Positions 1 to 7,936 of a stretch of 64,000 nt of DNA are shown here, piece by piece. A model generated the notes under the pieces. The model had not been told where the DNA came from. It searched no databases and saw nothing but the letters and a program-made list of their open reading frames with translations. Source of the DNA: Xanthobacter autotrophicus (GTDB lineage: Bacteria; Pseudomonadota; Alphaproteobacteria; Rhizobiales; Xanthobacteraceae). Within the stretch, counting starts at the first letter, position 1, and every line of letters starts with the position of its first letter. The position numbers and the translations under genes are program-made. The stretch is taken from assembly GCF_043194295.1 (NCBI RefSeq), contig NZ_JBAFVK010000005.1. One strand, given 5' to 3'.

Positions 1-487
1 CGGGAAAGGCATGTCCGGCCGCCGCCACATGTTCGGCCGCTGCCGCTTCGGCCCGGACGACCAGCACGGGAATGGTCGAATGGGTGAGCACCTTGGTGGT
101 CTGGCTGCCGAGAACCAGGGCAGAGAAGCCTCGCCGGCCGTGGGAGGCCATGACGATGAGATCGCACTTTTCCCGCGCGGCGGTGGCGATGATGGCCTCG
201 AAGGGGTGGTCGTTCTCCACATGTACGGTCGCGGCCGCCACGCCGCTGGCCGCGGCCTTCTCCGCCGCCGCACCGAGGACGCGGTCGGCGCGCTGCTGCA
301 TGGTGCGGCGATAGATGTCTTCCGTGTCGGCGATCTGCTCGGCCTCGGTGGTGAGCAGATGGAACGGCTCGCTGGCGGTGAGGATGACGAGGCGGGCGCG
401 CAGCGCTGCGGCGAGGTCCACGGCCTGTGCAACGGCGAGATCGGAAAGGGCCGAGCCGTCGGTTGCGACGAGGAGGGTCTTGTACAT
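1..487 (-). CDS. Universal stress protein (UspA family), 3' end outside window
   Basis: The reading frame starts at ATG 487-485 and is still open at base 1, giving 162 visible residues. It begins MYKTLLVATDGS, the first beta strand and acidic residue typical of UspA domains, and later has the glycine-rich segment ASHGRRG...LGSQ and the strand TIPVLVVRA that close a Usp domain. A single Usp domain is usually about 140-150 residues, so little domain sequence is missing, although the tail continues. Usp proteins bind ATP or AMP and act in the cytoplasm during stress or growth arrest. A purine-rich ribosome site (GGGAGAAGACG) precedes the start. An FNR/FixK-like box with a well placed -10 lies just upstream, so low-oxygen control is likely (inference). 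Confidence 0.9.
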   Translation of the reverse strand, partial: MYKTLLVATDGSALSDLAVAQAVDLAAALRARLVILTASEPFHLLTTEAEQIADTEDIYRRTMQQRADRVLGAAAEKAAASGVAAATVHVENDHPFEAIIATAAREKCDLIVMASHGRRGFSALVLGSQTTKVLTHSTIPVLVVRAEAAAAEHVAAAGHAFP

Positions 488-514
488 CGTCTTCTCCCCC
501 TTTCGGGAGAGAGA

Positions 515-557
515 ATGATAGCAAACGTGGGATCGGCTGCGGCTTGAGGCTGATCAA
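515..557 (-). promoter_or_regulatory. FNR/FixK-type box and -10 upstream of the Usp gene
   Basis: TTGAG-GCTG-ATCAA at 544-557 matches the TTGAT-N4-ATCAA consensus with one mismatch. Read on the minus strand it is TTGAT-CAGC-CTCAA. A TATCAT hexamer at 520-515 on the minus strand is centred 33 bases from the box centre, close to the 32 expected for an activator site at -41.5. The Usp start codon follows about 30 bases later. Low-oxygen activation is inferred. Confidence 0.6.
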
Positions 558-603
558 CTTGGCGGGAGCGGGCGAATTTCAACGCCCGTCCCTGCGCCCG
601 GCC

Positions 604-2079
604 TCATTCGGCGATGATCTTCACCTTCTCGCCGTACTTGAGCTTGGCTGAGGCATCGAGGCCGTTGAGGATCAGGAAGCGTTCCGTGGGCCGGTCCGGC
701 ACCTGCATGCGGGCGGCCATCTTCTCCACGTTGTCGCCGAGCCCGGCGGTGACGATGCGCACGCGCAGCGGCTTCACCGTCTCCGCCTCGCCGGAGGAGA
801 CCCGCCGGAAGGTATCGGCAGCGGCGCGGAACTGCTTGTCCAGCTCCGGGGTCAGTTCCCGCGCCGCGAAGATGAGGCGGTACACGTCCGAACCGAAGCG
901 GATGGCGAACATGCGGAACGACCACTGGTCGCCGCGGGCGATGGCGGTTGAGGCGGTAAATCCGTTCACGGTGAGGGTTTCCACCGTGTTGATCTCCACC
1001 CCCTCGACCCAGCCGGAGGACAAGTACTGCGCCAGCGACTGGTCCGGGGCGACCCGCACCGCGTCGAGGCGCAGCGCCTCCCGCCCGCTCTGGGTGGCGC
1101 CCAGCACCGCCTGGGAGGTGTTCTCCAGCGAGAATCCTTCGGGCGCGGTGAAGGTGAAGCCCAGCTTGGGATGGAAGAACTTGCGCCCGCGCACGAAGCC
1201 TTCCTTGGGATCGTCGCCATAGACCATGCCGTCGATGGCCGAGAAATAGGCGTTGCGGTCGCGCTCGCCGTCGCCCTGGGGGGCGCCGTTGGCATATTGC
1301 CGGGCATTGGCGATGGCGATGGAGATGCGCTCGGGCGTCGCCGGATGGGAGGACAGGAAGTCCATGTCCGGCGTGGTGGAGGACGAGCCGGAGAAGGCCG
1401 CGCTCTTCAGGTCGCCGAAGCGGCCCATATCGGTGAGGAAGCGCGAGGCGCCATAGGGATCGAAGCCCGCCCGCGCGGCGATGCCCACCCCGATGGCGTC
1501 GGCTTCCAGCTCCTGCCCGCGCGAGAACGAGGCGAGCGTCCGCCGGCTCTTCTGCATGGCCAGCGCGCCGAGGTCGGGATCGTTGACCACGTCGGAGATG
1601 ACGCGGCTCACCAGCACCGCCTGCTTCACCTGGTCCTCACGGATGGTGGCATGGCGGGCGATGACATGGGCCATCTCGTGGGCCAGCACCGAGGACAGCT
1701 CGGACGTGTCGTTCGCGAGCGAGAGCAGGCCGCGGGTGACGTAGAGCGAGCCGTCCGGCAAAGCGAAGGCGTTGATGGCCGGCGAGTTCAGCACGGTGAC
1801 GCGATATTTCAGGTCCGGCCGCTCGGAGGCAGCGACCAGGCGCTCCACCACCTGCTGGATCAGGGCCTTTAGCTCGGGATCGTTGTAGGCACCGCCGTAG
1901 CTTGCCACCAGGCGCTCGTGCTCGCGGCGCTGGTTGGGCGACATGTCGGCGTATTCGGACGCCGGCGCGGCCGAGGTCAGGGGCACGCTCGCCTGATCGA
2001 GGTCGAGACCGGCGCAGGCCGCCAGCCACAGCGGGAACAGGAGGGGAAGCGCCCGTGCAAGGCGGCTCAAGCGGAACAT
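604..2079 (-). CDS. M48 family metalloprotease, lipoprotein
   Basis: 491 residues from ATG 2079. The start was chosen because it gives a lipoprotein signal (MFRLSRLARALPLLFPLWLAAC) with lipobox LAAC, predicting a lipid-anchored envelope protein. The zinc-protease motif HEMAH lies near residue 130 and a downstream glutamate in GQELEADAIG completes the M48 signature. The C-terminal 50 residues (TAGLGDNVEKMAARM...LKYGEKVKII) look like a LysM-type module, as is common in alphaproteobacterial M48 proteins. It resembles BepA/LoiP-type proteases that clear misfolded outer-membrane proteins, but the TPR domain of BepA is absent. It stands alone; the exact substrate is unknown. Confidence 0.88.
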   Translation of the reverse strand: MFRLSRLARALPLLFPLWLAACAGLDLDQASVPLTSAAPASEYADMSPNQRREHERLVASYGGAYNDPELKALIQQVVERLVAASERPDLKYRVTVLNSPAINAFALPDGSLYVTRGLLSLANDTSELSSVLAHEMAHVIARHATIREDQVKQAVLVSRVISDVVNDPDLGALAMQKSRRTLASFSRGQELEADAIGVGIAARAGFDPYGASRFLTDMGRFGDLKSAAFSGSSSTTPDMDFLSSHPATPERISIAIANARQYANGAPQGDGERDRNAYFSAIDGMVYGDDPKEGFVRGRKFFHPKLGFTFTAPEGFSLENTSQAVLGATQSGREALRLDAVRVAPDQSLAQYLSSGWVEGVEINTVETLTVNGFTASTAIARGDQWSFRMFAIRFGSDVYRLIFAARELTPELDKQFRAAADTFRRVSSGEAETVKPLRVRIVTAGLGDNVEKMAARMQVPDRPTERFLILNGLDASAKLKYGEKVKIIAE

Positions 2080-2186
2080 GCCCCAACGGCATGTAGCGCG
2101 CCCGGCCGCAGGCTGTCTCGCCCGCTCCGTCTTGCCGCCCGGCCGTTGTTGCCTCACGTCTCGCACCGAAACCTCATGCAAATGTG

Positions 2187-3098
2187 TCACTCGCCGCCGC
2201 GCTTTCCGCGCGCTGCCCGCGCCTGCGCGCCAGCCAGAAGGGCAATCTCACCCGGCCGCCGCAGCATGATGGCAGGGCCCCCTTCCGCACGGACCACGCC
2301 GCGGACCTGCACCAGGGTGCCGCGCAACATGGCTGGTTCAAGGCTATCGCCCATGATTGTGGCGAAATCCTCCCTTTCCATCATCGCAGTGAAATCTTGC
2401 CGCCAGCTTGATCCGAAATTGAGAAAAATCCGATCCCGTGTGCCGCCAGCCGCAAGCACCCGACCTTCTGCTACGGTGAACAGGCCCGCGCGGATGGCCA
2501 TGGCCTCCTCGTCGCCGGCCGGTGCTACGGCTGACGGCTCTGCCCAGATGCCGCGCCGGGCGGTCCGGGCCTGCGTCTCGGCGGCGAGCCTTTGGGCGAG
2601 GCATTGCCGATCCTGACCGGTTGGCTGGGCATATCCGGCGCCCGCCTGCAGCAGCGCCGTGGCGAGATCTTCCTCGGCCGGCGCGTTGCGTGCCGGGCAG
2701 GCGAGCCATCCCGGCCCCGACAAGCGTCCGTGCCGATCCACGTGCGCGCTGCCGATCCCCACGAGGCAGGTGTCGAGGACCGCCCATGCCGCGGATTCAG
2801 CCGCGCGGGGCAGCGCCGCGTCGCTCGCGAGCCGGGAGGGCAGGGCGATGCCCTCCGGCATGAACCGCCGCCCGTCGGAGAGGAGGAGGGTACCCGTATC
2901 GGACCAGATTGCCGCAAGGCCCAGAGCAGGACCGGTGGCGCCGCCGGGTCCGGAAGCCTCTTTCGAGCCGGTCTCTTTCGCACCGCTCCGGGCTGATTGC
3001 GCACAGGCCCCATCCTGCGCCCCCGCTCCGGTGGAGGCCCCGGCAAGGGCACTCGCCATCGCGGCGACGGCGAGGAGACCGGTCGCCTTCCGGCGCAT
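2187..3098 (-). CDS. Thermonuclease-like (SNase fold) periplasmic protein
   Basis: 303 residues from ATG 3098. The first 27 residues form a Sec signal peptide ending AGA before QDGA; upstream in-frame ATGs would put it inside the chain. Residues about 70-205 follow the staphylococcal nuclease pattern: an SDGRRFM strand, DRHGRLSG, a helix LATALLQAGAGYA and the closing ARTARRGIW. The active-site arginine and acid residues of true nucleases are not clearly kept, so catalysis is doubtful. The last 100 residues (RDRIFLNFGSSWRQDFT...VQVRGVV) resemble an OB-like domain often attached to these proteins in alphaproteobacteria. It may bind nucleic acid or carbohydrate in the periplasm; function is not known. 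Confidence 0.7.
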   Translation of the reverse strand: MRRKATGLLAVAAMASALAGASTGAGAQDGACAQSARSGAKETGSKEASGPGGATGPALGLAAIWSDTGTLLLSDGRRFMPEGIALPSRLASDAALPRAAESAAWAVLDTCLVGIGSAHVDRHGRLSGPGWLACPARNAPAEEDLATALLQAGAGYAQPTGQDRQCLAQRLAAETQARTARRGIWAEPSAVAPAGDEEAMAIRAGLFTVAEGRVLAAGGTRDRIFLNFGSSWRQDFTAMMEREDFATIMGDSLEPAMLRGTLVQVRGVVRAEGGPAIMLRRPGEIALLAGAQARAARGKRGGE

Positions 3099-3313
3099 GC
3101 CCCGTCCCCGTGTCGTGTCCGGTACCTGCGCGCGGCTGCGGTCGAAGGGAGTGTCGTGGGGACGCAGGAGCATGGCCAAACGATAGCCCATGGGGGCGTG
3201 CCCATGAAGGTGCCGGCGATCAACTCTGCTTACACCCTCTTTCCACCGCCCCCTTTCCCCCGCCCGCCCGACGCTCTTTCCTCCCGCTGCGGCTCGTTCT
3301 AGAAGGAGGCTGT

Positions 3314-3390
3314 GTCCCGGTAGCTCAGCAGGATAGAGCAGCGGTTTCCTAAACCGCAGGTCAGGGGTTCGAATCCCTTCCGGGACACCA
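3314..3390 (+). tRNA. tRNA-Arg (anticodon CCT)
   Basis: 77 bases including an encoded CCA. The acceptor arms GTCCCGG and CCGGGAC pair fully. The anticodon stem GCGGT/ACCGC encloses the loop TTCCTAA, giving anticodon CCT, and the T arm carries GGTTCGAATCC. tRNA-Arg genes are frequent integration targets, and an atypical islet begins just downstream. No integrase or second copy of the tRNA 3' end is seen. Confidence 0.97.
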
Positions 3391-3612
3391 TTATCCTTGT
3401 TTATCAGGGCCTTGGATGCCGGTTCGCCGAGGGGCTTGTCGTAGGGGCACTGCTGCCGACTGCAAGTGGGGCCGGGCGCCACCCGGCTGGTGGCTTGGCT
3501 GGTGGCTTGGCTGGTGCGGGGCGCGGGACCGGCTTGCGTCCGTTCCGTCCGGACGTTCATGTTCACCGGCTGAGGCATGGGCGGGTGGAGAGCCTTGGCC
3601 AGGACGAGCAGG

Positions 3613-3843
3613 TCGCCGGATGCCGAGGCGCCAGCCGATGATGCCGAGCGCCAGGCGCGCCAGCCGGCCTATGTGGCCCATATCACCGTACGGGAGGACG
3701 GCATGGACACCGAGCAGGGCTGGCGGACGATCGAACCGGGCATGGCGGTGACGGCGGCGATCAAGACCGGGCAGCGCAGGATCATCGAGTTCCTGCTGTC
3801 GCCGCTGCTCAGGTACAGGCATGATCCGGGGAGGGAGAGATGA
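3613..3843 (+). pseudogene. C-terminal remnant of a HlyD-family type I secretion adaptor
   Basis: The last 75 codons of this frame read like the end of a HlyD-family periplasmic adaptor: a strand PAYVAHITVRED, then TIEPGMAVTAAIKTGQRR, then IIEFLLSPLLRYR before the stop at 3841-3843. In intact adaptors (about 430 residues) this motif, PGM-x-V-x-A-x-I-x-TG-x-R, is at the very end. The N-terminal helix, coiled coil and lipoyl domain are missing, and no ABC exporter or TolC gene is nearby. The remnant sits 220 bases after tRNA-Arg at the left edge of an AT-rich islet, so an exporter locus appears to have been lost or replaced here. Confidence 0.75.
3803..3843 (+). repeat. Direct repeat copy 1 (HlyD tail)
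   Basis: 41 bases at the end of the HlyD remnant, matching 4666-4706 at 34 of 41 positions with no gaps. Both copies end in an in-frame TGA and encode similar tails (LRYRHDPGRER and LKCRRDAGRGR). Together they bracket the Imm11-like gene. Confidence 0.75.
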
Positions 3844-3967
3844 GAGTTTTTTCATGCAGCCATGCCACGCACATCGACCGCAACCAACATGACGAACCTG
3901 CACTATTATTATAGCATGCAATCCTCGAACAACGAGACTGTCGTTCGCTAGAAATAGGGCCAATAAC

Positions 3968-4627
3968 ATGGACCATGCCTATATGATCGATCATTTAGTC
4001 GACATAAAGCGTTATGTTTACGGCGTATTCACGGGCGGCGATGAAGGTTGCGTTGAGGAAATCGAGTATGATGGAATTATTAGAAAATTTGATCTTGACC
4101 TTTGCTTTCAATTCCGCATTTGGGCGCCGGCCGGTCTCGAAGCATCCGCCCCTTTCCGACTGACTATAAACAGCCGCTCAAAATCGCCACCCGATTTCGG
4201 TTATGGGCCGTGGGGTGGATTTCAGCTCGTCTCGGAATCATTTGTGGACATTGTCGAAAATCTCGATCCCGGAATGCATCAGTTCATACGAATTCCAGAA
4301 ACTTACATAAAAGGCGGAGTAAAAATAGAAAAAACATACTACATCATGAATGTTGTAAAGACTATAGATGCCATAGATATAGAAAATTCTAATGTTAGGC
4401 TAGAGAGAAGAAAAGTACAAAGCGCTACTAATGACGTTTTTGCGACAAAAATTCATATTCTTGACCCGTTCAAATTTTCATTTTTTCGTAATAATATTGG
4501 GAATGCAAACATGTGGTACGGATCAACAAGCGATATAAATAGATTATTTTTCTCTCAAAGGCTTGTTGGAAAATTATTGTCGCAAAAATTGTCGCCACTC
4601 CCATACATGGTGGTCGACTTAGTTTAG
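3968..4627 (+). CDS. Imm11-like (DUF1629) immunity protein
   Basis: 219 residues. The order of motifs fits the Imm11/DUF1629 family: FQLVSESFVDIVENLD (a livSerl-type strand and helix), then a hydrophobic strand with YYIMNVVKTIDAIDIENS (the Y-x-lnv...vDvlD-x-e-S core), then HILDPFKFSFFR and a C-terminal INRLFFSQRLVGKLL...LPYMVVDL. Length and layout match that family. Imm11 proteins are proposed to neutralise secreted polymorphic toxins; no toxin gene is visible here, so this would be an orphan immunity gene. Codon use is AT-rich and unlike the chromosome, a sign of transfer. It is bracketed by direct repeats of a HlyD tail. A weak AGGG ribosome site precedes ATG 3968. Confidence 0.65.
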   Translation: MDHAYMIDHLVDIKRYVYGVFTGGDEGCVEEIEYDGIIRKFDLDLCFQFRIWAPAGLEASAPFRLTINSRSKSPPDFGYGPWGGFQLVSESFVDIVENLDPGMHQFIRIPETYIKGGVKIEKTYYIMNVVKTIDAIDIENSNVRLERRKVQSATNDVFATKIHILDPFKFSFFRNNIGNANMWYGSTSDINRLFFSQRLVGKLLSQKLSPLPYMVVDLV

Positions 4628-4665
4628 TAGAAGTTAATAAAATACAGAGGTCAAAATGTAAAAAT

Positions 4666-4706
4666 CACTGCTCAAGTGCAGGCGTGATGCGGGGAGGGGG
4701 AGGTGA
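4666..4706 (+). repeat. Direct repeat copy 2 (HlyD tail)
   Basis: 34 of 41 bases match 3803-3843. It is a GC-rich patch inside AT-rich DNA and ends in TGA in the frame corresponding to the HlyD remnant. All but one of the seven differences are A/G transitions. The bases after each copy are unrelated, so the two copies mark a module boundary. Confidence 0.75.
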
Positions 4707-4852
4707 GGGAGGCGTCAGCGTCTGCAACCTCCGACTTCAATTATACGACAATGAAAGTGAACGCATAGCGGATATCCGAATAGGATGACCGAAATTATAG
4801 TGGAGACGCAACTTAGTGTGCAATGATACAGCTGAACAAAAGGATACTTTCG

Positions 4853-5245
4853 ATGGATCCGTTTACCCCCGTGAAATTCGACAATGGAAAAATGGCCTAC
4901 AACGGAACGGTTAGAAGTGAAGAATTTGGAGATGTTCACGAATTCTGGATAAAATTAAGTAATAGAAAAAAACTATATGGTTCTTTTAAGCAAATATACG
5001 ACTATAGCGAGTATTTTTGCATATATATACATGAGTTTGGGTTTGAGACAGAAAAATTAGTTGGCGGAACTTCGAGTGAGCATCTCGTGGAATTTAGGGC
5101 AGCTGAAAAAGAAAATATTGAAAATATTATACATAATTTTTTTATCAGAGAGTCTAAGAGTAAGATATTGTATATATTTGATACTGAAAGGTCTATTTTC
5201 GACGGAAATATTAGATTTCGAAATGGTTGGATTAGGCTCGTGTAG
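4853..5245 (+). CDS. Unrecognised small protein of the AT-rich islet
   Basis: 130 residues from ATG 4853, chosen because AAAGGA at 4838-4843 is well spaced before it; an ATG at 4823 would add ten residues. It begins MDPFTPVKFDNG, has no signal peptide or membrane segment, and is rich in aromatic and charged residues, with a run of alternating strands and one long acidic helix (FRAAEKENIENI). I do not recognise a family. Size, composition and position directly after an Imm11-like gene are compatible with a second immunity protein, but that rests on context only. AT-rich codon use marks it as foreign to this chromosome. Confidence 0.6.
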   Translation: MDPFTPVKFDNGKMAYNGTVRSEEFGDVHEFWIKLSNRKKLYGSFKQIYDYSEYFCIYIHEFGFETEKLVGGTSSEHLVEFRAAEKENIENIIHNFFIRESKSKILYIFDTERSIFDGNIRFRNGWIRLV

Positions 5246-5480
5246 ATAATTGGAAAATAAACTTATATAATTAACAATTCTATCGTAATTATAAATTTAT
5301 GAAAATGAAATAAATATAAATTTCAGAATATAAGTCTATAAATAATATAATATATTTAAAACAATTGTTTTCGGTAAATATTGTTTTTCGTAACGCTACG
5401 CGTTGGTATAGATTGCTTTGAACTGCGTATGTCGCAACATTTGTACGGGATCTCGCGATTAATATTGCTCTCCACCCGCT

Positions 5481-7016
5481 TCAATCCGCCGGCGTCGCCT
5501 CAGTCTCACTTGCGCTGGTGGCGGCGTTGGGGTCGCCGGGCTCGGTTTCCCAGGCGAGGCCGGGGATGGCCACGATCCGTCGGCCCTGGCTGTCGAGCCG
5601 GCAGACGATCACCTGGCGCTCTTCCATATAGGCCAGAAGCCGCCGCGCCCGGCCGGGGGAGCGGCTGCCATAGGCGCGGGCCACGTCGGCGTCGGAGGGG
5701 CAGGTGCGGTGGTCGAAAGCGGCGCGGGCCAGGGAAAGGAACACGCCCTGCATGTCCTCCGGCAGGGTGCCGGCCATGGCCAGAACCTCCGCCCACGGGG
5801 AGTCTTCCGCTTCCGCCTCGGCGGCATCGATGCCGGCATGGGCCACCGCCAGACGGCGACGGAAGGCCGAGAGGCTCAGGGCGTCGCCGCCGATGCGGTG
5901 GATGCGGCAGCGCACCAGGAAATCCTGATAGAGCACCGAGATGGTGCGGAAGCCCGCGTCCCGCTCGCTCAGGATCTCGCGCAGCGCCGCATCGATGGCG
6001 GCCTGCCGCTGCTCGGGCGAGAGGGCGGGCGCCTGCGGCGCGGCCGGCGGCGGCGGGGTCGGGGGGCCGCTGCGCGCGAGCTGGGCCAGTACGTCCGCCG
6101 TGGGCGCCACCGCCGGCGGACGGCGCGGCACCAGCGGGCGGACCTCGTCGGCGCCGGGCATGAAGATCAGGTCGTGGGCGTCCTCGGCGGCGGCGGGCTC
6201 CGGCAGCGGCACCAGCTTGGGGCTGGTGGAGCGCGCGGATGTCTCCACTGGGCCGATGTGGATCGGCAGCGGCCGCCGGGCCAGCGCCGGGCCCAGCGCG
6301 ATGAAATGGCCGCTCTGCAGGTCGCGGAACATCTCGGCCTGCCGCCGCTCCATGCCGAGCAGGTCGGCGGCGCGGGCCATGTCGATGTCGAGGAAGGTGC
6401 GGCCCATGAGAAAGTTGGAGGCTTCCGCCGCCACGTTCTTGGCGAGCTTGGCGAGGCGCTGGGTGGCGATCACCCCGGCCAGGCCGCGCTTGCGGCCACG
6501 GGACATGAGATTGGTCATGGCGCCGAGCGACACCTTGCGGGCCTCGTCCGAGACCTCGCCGGCGGCGGTGGGGGCGAACAATTGCGCCTCGTCCACCACC
6601 ACGAGAACCGGATACCAGACGTCGCGGTCGGCATCGAACAGGCCGCCCAGGAAGGCGGCGGCGGCACGCATCTGCTGCTCGGCGTCGAGCCCTTCGAGGT
6701 TGAGCACCACCGAGACCCGGTGCTGGCGCACCCGCGCGGCGATGCGCTGGAGGTCCGCCTCGCCGCGCTGGGCATCCACCACCACATGGCCGTAGCGGTC
6801 GGCCAAAGTGACGAAATCGCCCTCCGGATCGATGATCGCCTGCTGCACCCAGGGGGCACTCTGCTCCAGCAGGCGGCGCAGCAGGTGGGATTTACCGGAG
6901 CCGGAATTGCCCTGCACCAGCAGGCGCGTGGCCAGCAGTTCCTCCAGGTCCAGCACGGCCGTGTCCCCGCCCGCGCGGGTACCGAGGTCGATGGATACCT
7001 TGGCGGGCGCCGTCAT
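5481..7016 (-). CDS. HerA-like ATP-binding protein (DUF87 helicase type)
   Basis: 511 residues from ATG 7016; an upstream TTG adds ten residues without family support. The N-terminal 250 residues are a HerA/FtsK-type ATPase: Walker A GNSGSGKSH near residue 35, IIDPEGDF after it, Walker B VLVVVDEAQLF near 145, then SRGRKRGLAGVIATQRLAKL. HerA proteins are hexameric DNA translocases, sometimes paired with NurA nuclease, but no nuclease gene is adjacent. A proline/alanine-rich linker (about residues 270-330) leads to a C-terminal helical domain ending in a winged-helix-like segment (GSRSPGRARRLLAYMEERQVI). It borders the islet but has normal GC-rich codon use, so it is probably resident. Confidence 0.8.
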   Translation of the reverse strand: MTAPAKVSIDLGTRAGGDTAVLDLEELLATRLLVQGNSGSGKSHLLRRLLEQSAPWVQQAIIDPEGDFVTLADRYGHVVVDAQRGEADLQRIAARVRQHRVSVVLNLEGLDAEQQMRAAAAFLGGLFDADRDVWYPVLVVVDEAQLFAPTAAGEVSDEARKVSLGAMTNLMSRGRKRGLAGVIATQRLAKLAKNVAAEASNFLMGRTFLDIDMARAADLLGMERRQAEMFRDLQSGHFIALGPALARRPLPIHIGPVETSARSTSPKLVPLPEPAAAEDAHDLIFMPGADEVRPLVPRRPPAVAPTADVLAQLARSGPPTPPPPAAPQAPALSPEQRQAAIDAALREILSERDAGFRTISVLYQDFLVRCRIHRIGGDALSLSAFRRRLAVAHAGIDAAEAEAEDSPWAEVLAMAGTLPEDMQGVFLSLARAAFDHRTCPSDADVARAYGSRSPGRARRLLAYMEERQVIVCRLDSQGRRIVAIPGLAWETEPGDPNAATSASETEATPAD

Positions 7017-7459
7017 CGCGGCGACCGCCCTGCGGGGAGGGCGCAAGACGTCATGGGGGCAGTCATATCAATTCGCGCCGCCGGTTCAACCGCGCGCCGC
7101 AGCGAGCGGGGAAGGGCTGTGGCCGGGCCGCGCCATCTCCATCGACACATTTACCTCGAAACGTCTGCGAAAAGAATGCGTTGCTCCATGGCTTCGGTGC
7201 CACTCCGGGGGCGCCATGCATGCGCAAGATGCCAAGCCAGGGCCGCTATGCGCCGCAGCTGGTATTTTGATGCCCTTTTAACAGCGACGTTGAGGGCGGG
7301 AGGGTTTCTCGCCCGGCACCGGACCGTTCCCGGCCAGCGTCGGCGCATTCCACGGGATTCTGGCTTCAAACCTGCATGCTGGCACCGACGGTCCAGCGGC
7401 CGCGAACCCTTTCGGACAAAAGGGGACGCGGCGCCGGCTCATGCATGGAAGCGCGTGGC
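7017..7459. other. Intergenic region, no gene seen
   Basis: 443 bases between divergent genes (HerA-like on minus, J-domain on plus). Open frames here lack ribosome sites and recognisable domains. It presumably carries both promoters; I see no clear operator or hairpin. Confidence 0.5.
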
Positions 7460-7936
7460 ATGACGGACAAAGAGCAATGGGTCGTCTGGAACGGCTCGCT
7501 GGGGGTCCTCGATACGGTGACCATCGGCCTGATCGAACAGGGTGCGGACGGCCGGAGCGCGTATCTCGCCCCGCCTTACGGGGTGGTCGGGCCGTTCAGC
7601 CTCGATGAGCTGGAGACGAAGGGCCGGATCGCCTTCGGTGAATGCCTCGTCATGTCGCGGGTGAGATGGCAGGAAGATCAGGTGGAGCTGCGCATCGAGG
7701 CGCGCAAGAAGCGTCAGGCCTTCATGTCCCGGCTGAATCTCGACGACGACGACAAGGAGCACCGTGAGGCCCTGGACCTGCCCATGGACGGCGCGCTTGA
7801 GCCGTCGCAGATCAATGCCGCCTTCCGGCGCCTGGCCAAGAGCGCGCATCCGGATGCCGGCGGCAGCGACGAGCGGTATCGCCGCATCGCCGAGGCGCGA
7901 GACGCGCTGCTCGACCAGTTCGCCGACGCTTCATGA
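7460..7936 (+). CDS. J-domain protein
   Basis: 158 residues. ATG 7460 was chosen because GGAAG lies 8 bases upstream. The last 60 residues form a J domain with the invariant HPD (AKSAHPDAGGSD), preceded by helix II (INAAFRRLAK) and followed by helix III (RYRRIAEARDALLDQF). J domains stimulate the ATPase of DnaK-type Hsp70. The N-terminal 90 residues (WVVWNGSLGVLDTV...GPFSLDELE) are not a zinc finger or G/F region, so this is a class III J protein with its own targeting domain of unknown partner. It stands alone on the plus strand. Confidence 0.82.
   Translation: MTDKEQWVVWNGSLGVLDTVTIGLIEQGADGRSAYLAPPYGVVGPFSLDELETKGRIAFGECLVMSRVRWQEDQVELRIEARKKRQAFMSRLNLDDDDKEHREALDLPMDGALEPSQINAAFRRLAKSAHPDAGGSDERYRRIAEARDALLDQFADAS

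Larger units (their letters stand above)
3844..5480. other. AT-rich accessory islet
   Basis: Base composition drops sharply after 3850 and recovers at 5481. For example, only 8 of 60 bases are G or C at 5281-5340, while the flanks are clearly GC-rich. The exception is a GC-rich island at about 4666-4740 that carries the second HlyD-tail repeat. Two genes lie inside (3968-4627 and 4853-5245). No integrase, transposase or terminal inverted repeat is seen. The stretch 5246-5480 is non-coding and extremely AT-rich. Confidence 0.85.

Noticed and set aside
2187..3578. 463-codon frame running through tRNA-Arg into the nuclease-like gene
   Set aside because: The upstream part crosses the tRNA in antisense and lacks a ribosome site; the signal peptide at 3098 defines the real start.
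3314..5480. Integrated element with att sites at tRNA-Arg
   Set aside because: No second copy of the tRNA 3' end and no integrase were found; only the HlyD-tail repeats are seen.
5481..7016. HerA-based defence system together with the islet genes
   Set aside because: Composition differs sharply between the islet and the HerA gene, the strands oppose, and no nuclease or Sir2/DUF4297 partner is present.
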